Positions 53,667-64,000 of a stretch of DNA of 64,000 bases are shown piece by piece (within the stretch, counting starts at the first letter, position 1; the number at the start of each line of letters is the position of its first letter). A program made the translations under genes and the position numbers. Where the stretch lies: positions 3,782,001 through 3,846,000 of the forward strand of contig NGZR01000003.1 in the NCBI GenBank assembly GCA_002197995.1. The letters are read 5' to 3'. The notes under the pieces were generated by a model that worked only from the letters and a program-made list of their open reading frames with translations, had not been told where the DNA came from and made no database searches. Source of the stretch: Gaeumannomyces sp. JS-464. Its lineage: Eukaryota; Ascomycota; Sordariomycetes; Magnaporthales; Magnaporthaceae.

Positions 53667-54154
53667 GATGAGAATGATGCGAGCGACGGACTATCAAGCG
53701 GGTGGCGGATGACGGAGCTCCTCCTCCATTGACTTTCCATGGCCGATCGCTGTCTCAGATTTGGGTTAGAGCTCCTCGCACAGCGGAAACAGAAACACGA
53801 AAGCACGTGATCTTGTTGAGTGCTGTGCCAGCCGGCTGAGCCAATTCTAGTGGAGCAGTGGAAGTGTGGCGTCGGCGCGTGGCTTGCGCATTGTTTACAA
53901 CCAGATCCAAATTTGGGCAGATATCAACAAGCGGGGGAACAGGGGCGTTGCGTTCCCCAACCGCCGATCACAACGAGCGGCGACGCCAGCCAAAATTGCG
54001 ACTGCGGGCTGCAGGATACTGAGAAGCGAGCATCTTTTTTTCTTCTTCTTCTTTTTTTTTTTTTTCGCACAACTCGACGGCAATCTGTATAGTGCCCAAA
54101 GACTTGTCTCATAAACCCGCTTATACTCGATTGCCTCTTTTTCCTTTTCCTCCC
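53667..54154. promoter_or_regulatory. Shared promoter region of ELYS-like gene and SMC4
   Basis: A 488-bp divergent interval. It has a T-rich tract at about 54030-54065 (90-125 bp upstream of SMC4) and the 10-mer GCACGTGATC at 53803-53812. Both transcripts must start here unless upstream exons exist. Confidence 0.6.
53803..53812. promoter_or_regulatory. CACGTG-containing 10-mer in ELYS-SMC4 interval
   Basis: GCACGTGATC, about 140 bp upstream of the ELYS-like ATG and 345 bp upstream of the SMC4 ATG. It is the same 10-mer found upstream of CWH43. Confidence 0.35.
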
Positions 54155-57100
54155 ATGTCCTCACGAACCACCCGTCGCGCCGCTGCGACGCGGCGCACTG
54201 TCGTCGACGAGTCCTCAGACGACGAAATCGGAAGCACTAGCAAGGTCGCCGACGACAGCGAGGATGACTTCACCCCGGCACCGAAGCGCAGCCCGCGCAA
54301 GTCCCTCGCCGCCAGCAGTAGCAGTAGCAGGAGCAGGCGCCAAACCAGCGACACCAGCATCGTTGCCCCGCGGCGCGGGCGCCCTAAGAAGAGCCTTGCG
54401 CCAGAGCCGGAGGATGAGCTGAGCCAAGTCCTCGAGCCCAACCAGGCTCTGGAACCAAGCCAGGATGCCGACCCGGACGAGACTGTTACTACGATCGCGG
54501 AGCCATCGTCACCATCCAAGAAGGCCGCCCCGCGCAAGAGGAAGAGTGTTGCCCCGCGAGCGGTGAAGACTGAGTCCACTCCGGAGCCGCCCGCAGCGCC
54601 GACCGCGCTCGCGACGCCGGACCCGACGCCAAGGCAACCGAAACAGCCATTCTCGCCGGACTCCTCCCTGGTGTCCAACAGCCCTCTTGCCGACATCACG
54701 ACGACGAGCGCAAACGGTCAGCGCAGGCCCTCAGATGACACAACTGCTGCTGTGAAGCCCATCAGGGCCATGGATACCATCCTTGAGAAGCCGATGGACA
54801 TCGTGCTAAAGTCACGCACCATCACAGTCCCTGTCATCCAGGACACAACGCCCAAGGCGCGGATCGTGATCACCTACCTCATCTTGACCAACTTCAAGAG
54901 TTACGCGGGGAGGCAAGAGGTCGGCCCGTTCCACTCGTCCTTCTCGTCCGTCGTCGGGCCCAACGGCTCCGGAAAGTCCAACGTCATCGACTCGCTGCTA
55001 TTCGTCTTTGGTTTCAGAGCCAGCAAGATGCGACAGGGCAAGCTTTCTGCCCTGATCCACAACTCGGCCCAGTACCCAAACTTGGACCACTGTGAGGTGG
55101 CTGTCCACTTCCGGGAGGTGATGGATCTCCCTGGCGGGAGTCACGAGGTCATTGCCGACTCGGACCTCGTAATCTCAAGGAAGGCGTTCAAGAACAACAC
55201 CAGCACATACTACATCAACGGCAAAACGTCAAATTTCACAACCGTGACGACCCTGCTACGCGACAGGGGCGTTGATCTCGACCACAAGCGGTTCCTCATC
55301 TTGCAGGGTGAAGTTGAGTCGATCGCCCAGATGAAGCCCAAGGCAGGTAATGAGCACGAGGACGGTCTCCTGGAATACCTAGAGGATATCATTGGCACCT
55401 CCAAGTACAAGACTCCCATCGAGGAGGCGGCAACCGAGGTCGAGACGCTCAACGATATCTGCATGGAAAAGAGTGGCAGAGTTCAGCACGTCGAGAAGGA
55501 GAAGAACAGCCTTGAGGACAAGAAGAACAAAGCGCTTGCCTACGTTCGGGATGAGAACGAGCTCGTCATGAAGCAGGCTGCTCTGTACCAGCTCTACATC
55601 GGCGAGTGCGAGGACAACGTTGCAGCGAATCAGGAGGCAGTGATGCAAATCCAGGCTCAGCTTGACGTGGAGCTCCAGAACCATGAGGGCAACGAGCAGG
55701 TGATCAAGCAGCTGCAGAAAACCTACTCCAAGAGCAGCAAGGAGTTCGAAGCGCAATCAAAGGAGGCGCAAGCACTTGCTAAGGAACTGGCTGCTTTCGA
55801 CCAGGAGCGAGTCAAGTTCGAGGAGAAAAAGAAGTTCTTGACAGACAAGCAGAAAAAGCTCCAGAAGACCATCGCCAATTCTGAGAACTCGGCCGCCGAG
55901 GCTGAGCAGACGATCGAGCAGTGCGGCGAGGACATCGAGACTCACGGGCAGGAGATAGTCTCACTCGAAGAGCGCGTCAAAGATGAAGAGGCGGAGCTCG
56001 CTACCATTCGGGACAGCCTCAAGGGAAAGACGCAGGCTTTCTCGGACAAGATTGCCGCCAAGCAAAAATCTCTGGAACCCTGGAAGGAGAAGATCAACCA
56101 GAAGCAATCAGCCATAGCAGTCGCGGAGAGTGAGCTTGCTATTCTTAGGGAAAAAGCAAACGCTGGTGCCGTGGCCCTCGAGGAGATGGAGGCCAAGATC
56201 CAGTCGATTGAGGAGGCCAGGGCCGCAAAGGCCAGCGAACTGAAGGCGTGCAAGGCCGAAAAGGCTGAACTGGAGAAGGAGGCTAAGGGGGTGGAGGAAG
56301 AGCTCGAGACGCTCGCGCAGCAGGAGCCCAAGATCCGGGCCAAGGTCTCCAACGCAAGGCAGAAGGCCGATGAGGCGCGGTCCAGTCTTGCGCAGACCCA
56401 GACGCAGGGCAACGTCCTGACCGCCCTCATGCGCATGAAGGAGTCGGGCCGTATTGATGGGTTCCACGGCCGCCTTGGAAACCTGGGGACTATCGACCAG
56501 GAGTACGATGTGGCCATCTCGACGGCGTGCGGCGCGCTCGACAACTTCGTCACGGACACGGTCGAGGCGGGACAGCAGTGCATCGAGTACCTGCGCAAGA
56601 CCAACCTCGGCCGCGGCAACTTCATATGCCTGGACAAGCTCCGCGTTCGTGACCTGTCACCAATCCAGACGCCGGAGAACGCGCCGCGATTGTTCGACCT
56701 TGTCCAAGCCAAGGACGAGCGGTTCCGGCCTGCCTTCTACCACGCGCTGCAAGACACCCTGGTCGCCAAGGATCTTGTGCAGGCGAACCGTATCGCATAC
56801 GGTGCCAAGAGGTGGCGCGTAGTGACTCTCGACGGCGAGTTGATCGACAAATCTGGTACCATGTCTGGTGGTGGAACCACAGTCAAGAAGGGTCTCATGT
56901 CGTCCAAGCTCGTCGCCGAAACGACCAAGGAGCAGGTCATAAAGCTCGAGGGTGACCGTGACAGCCTTGAGCAGAAGTTTGAAGAGTTCCAGGAGTACCA
57001 GAGGGGCTTGGAAACGCGCCTCCGAGAGCTGCGAGACCAGATCCCACGTCTCGACACCAAGATGCAGAAAATCAACCTCGAGATGGAGAGCGCAGCCAAG

Positions 57101-58823
57101 AATCTTGCCGATGCTCAACGTCGCGTGGAAGAGCTTGGAAAGGAGCACCAGCCCTCGCAATCCGATGACAACCGTGTCGGGGTGCTCGAGAAAGAAATTG
57201 CCAAGCTCCAGAAGGAATTAGAGAAGCTGCACGGCGAGACGTTGAGCGCAGAGGAAGAGATCAAAGTTCTTCAAGACAAGATCATGGAGGTTGGCGGTGA
57301 GAAGCTCCGAGCGCAGCGCGCCAAGATCGACGAGCTGAAGGCAGAAATTACGTCGCACAATGAGGATCTCTCGGCCGCCGAGGTCACCAAGGCCAAAGCG
57401 GAGAAGCAGAAGGTCAAGCTCCAGAAGGATCACGCTAAAGCAACCAAGGACCTCGAGGCCGCTAGTCGCGATCTTGAGAAGCTAGAGGACGAAATCCAGA
57501 ATCAGGGCGACAAAGCCGAGTCGTTACAGTCGGCGGTGGACGAGGCCGAGGAGACGCTCAGGAGCAAAAAGGAGAGGAGCTTGCCGCACTCAAGGCGGAG
57601 CTCGACGAGAAGACATCGGAGCTCAACGCGACGCGTGCCGTCGAGATTGAGATGCGCAACAAGCTCGAGGAGAGCAACAAGGTCCTGGCCGAGATGGAGA
57701 GGAAGCTCCGGTATTGGGACGAGAGGCTCTCCAAGCTGACGCTCCAGGACATCGACGATCTGACTGGTGGCAAGTCGGCTGCTACTCCCGCGCCTGCCGA
57801 CGGCGAAGTTGCTGATGGCGAGCAGGCTGAGAAGCCCAAAGCGAAAGCGGAAAAGACCAGGAGCGGCAGCGAAGACGAGGATGAGGATGAGGAGGACGAG
57901 GACGAGAGCGATGCCGACGACACAGTAGTCAAGGATCGGTCCATCGCGCCCGCTACGTCATCGGGGTCGGGCGGACCGTTGCAGCTGCCGAGGTATAGCA
58001 AAGATGAGCTTGCCGACATGGACAAGGCAGAGCTAAAAGCGGAAATTGCAGCGCTCGAAGAGAAGACTCAGAACGTGAGCGTGGATCTGGGTGTGCTTGC
58101 TGAGTACCGCCGTCGGGTGGAGGAGCACGCCGCTCGGTCGTCGGACCTGAACAGCGCCGTGGCGCAGCGCGACGCGGCCAAGAGGCGATGCGACGACCTC
58201 CGGAGGCTCCGTCTCGAAGGGTTCATGGAGGGCTTCGGGCAGATCTCGCTGCGGCTCAAGGAGATGTACCAGATGATCACCATGGGCGGCAACGCCGAGC
58301 TCGAGCTCGTCGACTCGCTCGACCCCTTCAGCGAAGGCATCCTGTTCAGCGTCATGCCGCCCAAGAAGTCGTGGAAGAACATCAGCAACCTTTCTGGTGG
58401 AGAGAAGACTCTGAGCAGTCTGGCTCTGGTCTTTGCGCTCCACCACTACAAGCCGACGCCGCTGTACGTCATGGACGAGATCGACGCCGCTTTGGACTTC
58501 AGAAACGTGAGTTGCAATCATCACCACACCTGTCTCCCCTTCCTTTGGGTACATTTGTCTGCTATTGATTTCAACTAACACCACCTCTTTGCCTGACACA
58601 GGTGTCCATCGTTGCCAACTACATCAAGGAGCGGACCAAGAACGCGCAGTTCATCGTCATCTCGCTCCGAAACAACATGTTTGAGCTGGCGGCGAGACTC
58701 GTGGGCGTGTACAAGGTCAACCACATGACCAAGAGCGTCACCATCGAGAACAAGGATTACATCAACCGCCCGGGGACCGCTAGGCCGGCCGCACCCGCGC
58801 AGGCGACGGCGGCTGGGGCGTGA
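54155..58823 (+). CDS. SMC4: Condensin complex subunit SMC4 (one frame break)
   Basis: A condensin ATPase of about 1524 aa that compacts mitotic chromosomes together with SMC2. Exons: 54155-58506 and 58602-58823 (95-bp intron). An N-terminal 230-residue Ser/Pro/Lys-rich tail has many SP/TP sites. The Walker A motif GPNGSGKSNVIDSLLFVFGF is at about 268, followed by RASKMRQGKLSALIHNS, which separates SMC4 from other SMC proteins. Long coiled coils flank the hinge (about 765-890; GFHGRLGNLGTIDQEYDVAI). The signature NLSGGEKTLSSLALVFALHH is at about 1411 and the Walker B motif is VMDEIDAALDF. One base is missing near 57568, within AAAAAGGAGAGGAG. Restoring it gives 4575 coding bases. A Glu/Asp-rich insertion lies at about 1235-1255 before the last arm. 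An essential gene, so the break is almost certainly a sequence error. Confidence 0.96.
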
Positions 58824-60046
58824 TGTGGAAGAGAAGTGTTGTGTTTGAGTGCCGGAAATGCATGGACGTGAACTAGTGTGATGATGGATGACTAGAAGAG
58901 GACGGGAAAATCATGAAGTCATGATATCTGCTTTATTTTTTCTCCCTGTAACTTCGTTTTTTGTTGGATCGCGGGTGGTATAGTTATTATGGGATACATG
59001 TGGTCTCCAGGATACAACACGTGGTTTTTAGGAGGCGATAGGTTTCCGGCGCCCGTGGTAGGGGCAGGTTTGTTGGAAACACTATTACAGCTATAGCGTT
59101 ACCTTCGTGTTTGCATCTTGTGCACCTTGTTTACCATTGAAAAATTTGCGACGAAGATGGATATTATTTTTCTGCCCAAGCTTAGATGGCCTATTTACCC
59201 CCTTGGTCGTAAGAAAAAAAGGCGAGTAGAAATGACAATTTTTCTTTCTTTCCCTTTTGCTCCTCTCCGGTGATCGCACTGGACACACAATGCTAATCGC
59301 ACCTCCCAAGAAAAGCCAGCCGTTGGATTTAACAGAGGCCGAAATACTGGGGAGCCTTCTCGGTTACAACAATAAAAAGAGAGATGGCGCCAGTTGCGAT
59401 AAGATGTTGACGACTCGAGAGCCACCGCGCGAGCGGAAAAATACATATACATGCGAAGAACAATGCGAAGAAAAAGAAAGCAAGAGCGACGGAGCGAGCC
59501 TCCTTCTGTTCGTGGTCTTATTACAGAGGGTCTGAGATGAGGCATGTTGTTAGATGCCCGGGCAAGAAGGCTCGCTGTGAGCACGAACGAGCTTGGCGCG
59601 AGGACTGGCTCGGGGACCGTGGTCGGGGCGTGCGGCGGGCGGTTTGCACGGTTCGACCCCGAATGTGGGAGCGGATTGGGGAGCTCGCTCAGGGGCCCCC
59701 GGCCGTCCTGGGAGTGTTTGCAGGGCCCAAGGCATGTTTGTTGTGGTTGTTGGTTGAGCACCTCAGGGGATAGCGGTGTGTGCACCCAAAGCCACCGACT
59801 GGCCCACTCTGGCCCACAGGGTTCCAGCGGTTCATGGTGGGGGAGTCGAACCAACGAGCGGAAACGGCTTTTTTTTTTTTTTTTTAATTCTCCCAACGGA
59901 AACGGTTCGGCGCGCTTCGTGTTGTGGGGGCACAGCGAGCACTCGGCCCCTGTATGACCAGCGAACCTCGCGATCCTAGAGGTAGGCAGCAGTCGAAATG
60001 CCAAGTCGGAGAAGGCGGGCTGTCGACACAATGAACGAGCCGGGGC
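58824..60046. other. Convergent intergenic region
   Basis: 1.2 kb between the SMC4 stop and the next stop. A T run of about 16 lies near 59870. A minus-strand open frame (59195-60031) lacks domain features and overlaps 3' UTR space, so it is not called. Confidence 0.5.
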
Positions 60047-61495
60047 CTAGATGTGGCGTCGGTTGTCCTCATCTGGAGGCGGGGAAATAGTTATGGCAGC
60101 CGGGTCGAGATTCCTCAGGGGAGAAACCGAGGACGTGACGGCAGAGAAAGGCGCGCTAGCGATGGGGGTGGGCTCGTAGGGCATGGCTGAAGGGTTAGAG
60201 TCGATCTCGACGGGCATCCTGTCTAGGGGGTGCGATTCGAGCTCGGCGAGCTCGACATTGCCGGGCGGCATGTTCGGCTTGTGTGGCGCGTAGTGCTCTT
60301 CGGGCTGCGGCTGCGGCTGCGGCGTTGAGGTGCCGTTGTTGTCCGCCACCACCGCCTCCATCTGCCCCGACTGCTCGACGAGCTCCACGCCCTCGGTGTT
60401 GGGATCGCCGGGGTCGTAGGGGCTCGCCGACCGCGCCGTCGCCGCGTACGCCCCGACCGTCGCGGGGGAGTGCCACCTGCTGACGATGGGATCCACCGCC
60501 GTGAGCATCTTGGGGTCGCCGCCGTAGACCCCCGGAGTGGTCTGGCCGGGCGCAAAAGGGTCGTAGCCGACGCCGCCGCTGCCGTCCTCTGGGAGCCCGG
60601 GAGTCGAAGTGGCCGTCCTGTGAGGGACGATCGAGTGGCGCACCTCGGTGGCCCGGCGGCGGCGCATAAACAGAAAGATTAATACGGCTGCGATCAGAGC
60701 CAGCCCGGCCACGACGCCGATGACGATCCCGGCCACGATGGCGGGCGGGAGCCCAACCTGGACCGTGGTGTTGCCATTACTGTTCCCGTTACCGTTCCCT
60801 CCATCCGGGGGTACCAACCCGGGTTGGTCGCTGAATTCGGGCCCGGCGGAGGCGGTGGTTGATGTTATGGCTAGCGGGAAGACGGCGTGGTATATCTCGA
60901 GGGGCTTTTGGCTGTTGGCATTCACCAAGGTCGTGGCGAATGCCGTCACGGTCGACACACCAGATGTCGTTGTTACTTTTATCGTCCGGGTCCATATTTG
61001 GGTCGGGGAAGCAAGTGTCCTGTAGCAATTTCGAGTGCTGAAGTTGAAGACACAGGAGTCGAAACCTTGGGGACAACACCAAGCTTGTGAGTAATGAACG
61101 GACCCTAGGGCGATTTTTTGCCTGCAACTGCTATCTGAGGGAACGGCCCAGCCAGACGGGCATGCGGTTCCGGGAAATGCCGCGGTGACTATGTCGCTGA
61201 AAGAGCCCGTTTTTCGCAAGAAGATATCCCTGTAGCCGGGCGGGTAGCAAGAAGAGTCGATGTAAATGTTGCCGGTTTCGTCGGCGCTATCGTATTCATG
61301 GCACGCGTCGAACCAATCGCCTTTGTTCGAGCACACCACAGGGCGGTCCTTGGTTTTGCATGATGTCGGCGCGACCCATGGTGTTGTCTGTGGTGGGAGG
61401 GAAAAGGTGTCTGTTTGCATAGCGCCGGCACCGAGACGTGTGTACTCGATAGTGATGGTCGGGGTCGTATACGTCGACGGGGCCTCTGTCGTCAT
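60047..61495 (-). CDS. Cys-rich ectodomain single-pass membrane protein
   Basis: A 482-aa protein from the ATG at 61495 (MTTEAPSTYTTPTITIEYTR). The N-terminal half carries about 12 Cys, including DSSCYPPGYRDIF, CPSGWAVPSDSSC, AWCCPQGFDSCVF and NCYRTL. This layout is common in uncharacterised Pezizomycotina surface proteins. A Gly/Asn-rich linker is followed by one membrane segment (AIVAGIVIGVVAGLALIAAV, then LIFLFMRRRR), about residues 260-290. The long cytosolic tail is rich in Pro, Ser, Gln and acidic residues and contains potential SH3-type proline stretches. No signal peptide is visible at this start, so a 5' exon may be missing or the N terminus is exported as in type III proteins. Possibly a cell-wall or surface sensor (inference). 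Confidence 0.7.
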   Translation of the reverse strand: MTTEAPSTYTTPTITIEYTRLGAGAMQTDTFSLPPQTTPWVAPTSCKTKDRPVVCSNKGDWFDACHEYDSADETGNIYIDSSCYPPGYRDIFLRKTGSFSDIVTAAFPGTACPSGWAVPSDSSCRQKIALGSVHYSQAWCCPQGFDSCVFNFSTRNCYRTLASPTQIWTRTIKVTTTSGVSTVTAFATTLVNANSQKPLEIYHAVFPLAITSTTASAGPEFSDQPGLVPPDGGNGNGNSNGNTTVQVGLPPAIVAGIVIGVVAGLALIAAVLIFLFMRRRRATEVRHSIVPHRTATSTPGLPEDGSGGVGYDPFAPGQTTPGVYGGDPKMLTAVDPIVSRWHSPATVGAYAATARSASPYDPGDPNTEGVELVEQSGQMEAVVADNNGTSTPQPQPQPEEHYAPHKPNMPPGNVELAELESHPLDRMPVEIDSNPSAMPYEPTPIASAPFSAVTSSVSPLRNLDPAAITISPPPDEDNRRHI

Positions 61496-64000
61496 ATTTC
61501 GGGCCAAGATGGCCGTTTTGTGGTCGCCGAGGGTCAAGTCGAGGTCTGCTCGGTCGCCCCCTCTCTCCCGTGCTCCTTGCCCGCCAGAGGGACCGTTGCC
61601 CCGTGTTCCTCCGTGGTGTCCCTTTCAGTATGTCGTGCGGGATATCAGGCAAGCCAGGGCAACTGCGTGAAAGCCTCAGGCCAAGAGCTTTTCTGGGTGG
61701 TGCGGTGTCCTGAAGCTGTCCTGAAGCTTTGGCGGAGCAAGCAACGGTGCAGGTGTAGGACGCAATGGTCGTCGTACTCGGGTCCGTCCTCGGTATTAAT
61801 CAATGGGTATACGCAACGCCACTTCCGGAACAAACCAAGAAAAATACCAAACAAAACATTAAGGAACTAAAGTATTGGGTATGTGCTGACAGTATGACGA
61901 GGGACGTGAGAGGAAAAAAGAAGCTGGGGAGAGGGACACGGAGACGGCAAAAGTGAAAACAACCCCAAGCTCACCGGGACAAGGGCACAGTGGGGAGAGC
62001 CTGGGGAGAGCTACAGAATATGGCAAGGGTGCAGTCCACAATCGAAATGCCCCCAAGGGCTAAGCAACGGGTGGGTGAGTGATTATCTCGAGGGGTCCAG
62101 AACAGTCAAGCGATCAGGCATCCCTGCAACGGGAAGGGTGGGACTGGGACTGGGACTGTGATGGACAGCAGCGGCGTGCGGGCTCAATCTCAGTGGGTGT
62201 TGTTGGTGGTGGCCGGCCCCATGCTGGCGCCGCGCCTCTCAACCAAACGCCACCGCTGCAACGGACCACATGGCTGTCTACCAGCCAGCGGGGGTGCATG
62301 GCTTTCCGTAGGGCCAGCAGGCCAGGCGAGCCAAGGTCCCGTTCTGGCCTGAGCCTTAGCGAGGTTGCTTTGAAGGATGCAGGTCGCGCAGGCGCAGCTG
62401 GCGGCGACCTGGCCGCTTATTTCCTCTCATTGGCGGGTGGCTCTCACAGGTACGAGCAAGCAAGCGCCGATGGGCGATGCCGACAGCGATGGCGATGGCG
62501 CTAGTCCCGCGCTTGACGCCCTCCCGCCGCCTCCACGGCGCAGCCACAGGGGCGACAACCAGACAGCCGCACTAGCGAACGACGACGGTGTTCACTCCCA
62601 CGCACCTCACCGTGGGTCGGGGCATTTGGCATTTGCCAGCAGTGACGCGCAGGGAGCTGGGGGCTGCTGGCAACCCGGCACGGAGCGCCCGCTCTGCTAG
62701 GTCCTCAGCTGACGGGGCCTGCTTCCCAGACAGACGGCTCCAGCTGCAGGCAGATGGATAGTAGGGGAACCCGTCCCGGGCTGATAGCCGGAACGGTCTC
62801 GAATGGATGGCATGGCATGGCATCGCCCTGCCTGCATCTTTGGCGCTGTGTTTCGATGGAAGAATCTTTTTGGTACGTGCGAATAAGTTAGTACCTGGCT
62901 GGGATTGCACTGTCAACGTCAACAAGCTCTCGATTCGAAAGCTCCGTGTGGCCATGCACCCCAATCGGGCCAGCAGTGCTGACAGAGTGGGGTTTTATTA
63001 GTTGCTATTTTCGGAGGGCAAAATGCCATGCAGGAATGGACCCAGGCTCCCAGGCTGCAGCCCTCCGTGGCACCCAACCTCACTGCCTAGACTCGTCCCT
63101 GAGTAGCCGCTTTGGGCCAGACCACGATCTATCTTTTTCCGCTCTCTGATAACGACGGGCAAATCTCGAAGTTCGGAATTCATTCGGTGCCCAGCAGCAC
63201 TTCCTGGTTGTAGCACGGCAGGAAAACATCGCAGCCGGCAACCCAAGGCGGGCAAACAAAAATAAAAGATGGTGGTGGGTAGAGTGGTGGGGATCGTGGA
63301 GGTGGAGCAATTGGCAAGCTGGGTCCCATTCCCCGCTTTTCCGGCGAGCATCAACGATGTGATTTAGCCCCTGTCACGCTGCACCTCGAGGTGCCTCGGC
63401 CTGCCCACACACCAACAGCCCGCGCCAAGGGTGCGAGATATTGGCTGCTGGGCCACCAAATCGCATCAAGGCGCCTCCAGTGCACGCCTCATGTTCCGGT
63501 GTTCCTCCGCGGTCAAGATCTCTGGCAGGCTGGGCAGGACCCAAATTCGCACTGCCGAGCGACGCAGCGAATGACTACCTACCCGGCTATGTTGCCTCTT
63601 TTTTCCCCGATCCTGCAACGACAATGGAACGTCTTCCTTCTGTGGCTCCTCACTCCGGACCCAAGGCACCCCTCACGGATCCCGAAGGGACGCGCAAGCA
63701 CCTAATCCGGCCATTCGTAAAGACGCGAGGCCGGATTCGAAGCCTCACATGGCCGTTGATTTCAGGTGAGTGAGCTCTCCCAAAAGGCTGGGAAATTGGC
63801 GCCAATGTATTGGAAGCTCGCGACCCCGATCCGGCCAGCACAGTAAGCAGGATATTACATCGTGGTGTTTTGTCGCCCCCTGTCCCAACGGCACCACGCC
63901 ACGGACCACAACAATGCCTTCCCCTGACCAGGCAGGCGCTGTCCTGACGGTTTGTTTGTTGGCACCAACGTGCAGACAGTGGCCCAGACCCCGAGGTGAC
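61496..64000. other. Intergenic region to window end
   Basis: 2.5 kb. No gene is supportable. A plus-strand stretch at 63624-63768 begins MERLPSVAPHSGPKAP and ends at a possible donor GTGAGT, so it could be the first exon of a gene continuing past the window, but nothing confirms this. Confidence 0.4.

Noticed and set aside
59838..59890. GGTTCGACTCC on the minus strand next to a T run, possible tRNA
   Set aside because: The T stem does not pair, the T run is on the wrong side for that strand, and no A box is at the right distance.
59195..60031. 278-codon minus-strand open frame
   Set aside because: It lies in the convergent 3' region between two well-defined genes, includes a poly-A tract and shows no family features.

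Overview
The window is nuclear DNA of a filamentous ascomycete, most likely a Sordariomycete (inferred). Genes have short GT-AG introns of about 54-185 bp with CTAAC-like branch points. Typical Pezizomycotina families are present: a Clr5-domain protein, Zn2Cys6 regulator, rhodopsin-type PTH11-like protein, DHA2 transporter, cytochrome P450 and CCCH/FG nucleoporin. The first part carries a decayed transposon with the dinucleotide bias left by repeat-induced point mutation. No rRNA, CRISPR, phage or bacterial-type feature was seen, and no convincing tRNA.

Layout. 1-4.5 kb: a decayed Mutator-like (MULE) transposon and AT-richer DNA without genes. 4.5-10.3 kb: a Clr5-domain gene and an RRM RNA-binding protein gene, both on the minus strand and separated by 3 kb without genes. 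13.8-23.6 kb: an accessory block with a DHA2-type MFS transporter, a tandem ABM-fold protein, a second MFS transporter and a Zn2Cys6 regulator. 24.9 kb: a small Cys/Trp-containing protein. 28.3-30.1 kb: a rhodopsin-type seven-helix protein. 31.3-37.2 kb: a housekeeping block with a Cue3/ASCC2-like protein divergent from 40S protein S20, then the FG nucleoporin AMO1. 38-39.3 kb: a secreted GH5 glycosidase. 41.2-44.2 kb: a glutathione S-transferase converging on a cytochrome P450. 45.6-49.1 kb: the GPI-lipid remodelling protein CWH43. 49.9-51.3 kb: a single-pass membrane protein with 76 uninterrupted Gly-X-Y triplets. 52.6-58.8 kb: an ELYS-like pore-assembly protein divergent from condensin SMC4. 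60.0-61.5 kb: a Cys-rich single-pass membrane protein.

Many otherwise well-conserved genes are interrupted by one-base indels, often at homopolymers. The same pattern occurs in SMC4 and CWH43, which should be functional, so uncorrected sequencing errors explain it better than gene death. Broken genes are therefore annotated as CDS, with the position of each break.

How the genes may work together (inference): S20 and the Cue3-like factor both belong to ribosome function; SMC4, the ELYS-like protein and AMO1 concern chromosomes and nuclear pores; the GST/P450 pair and the 13.8-23.6 kb block look like detoxification or export functions.
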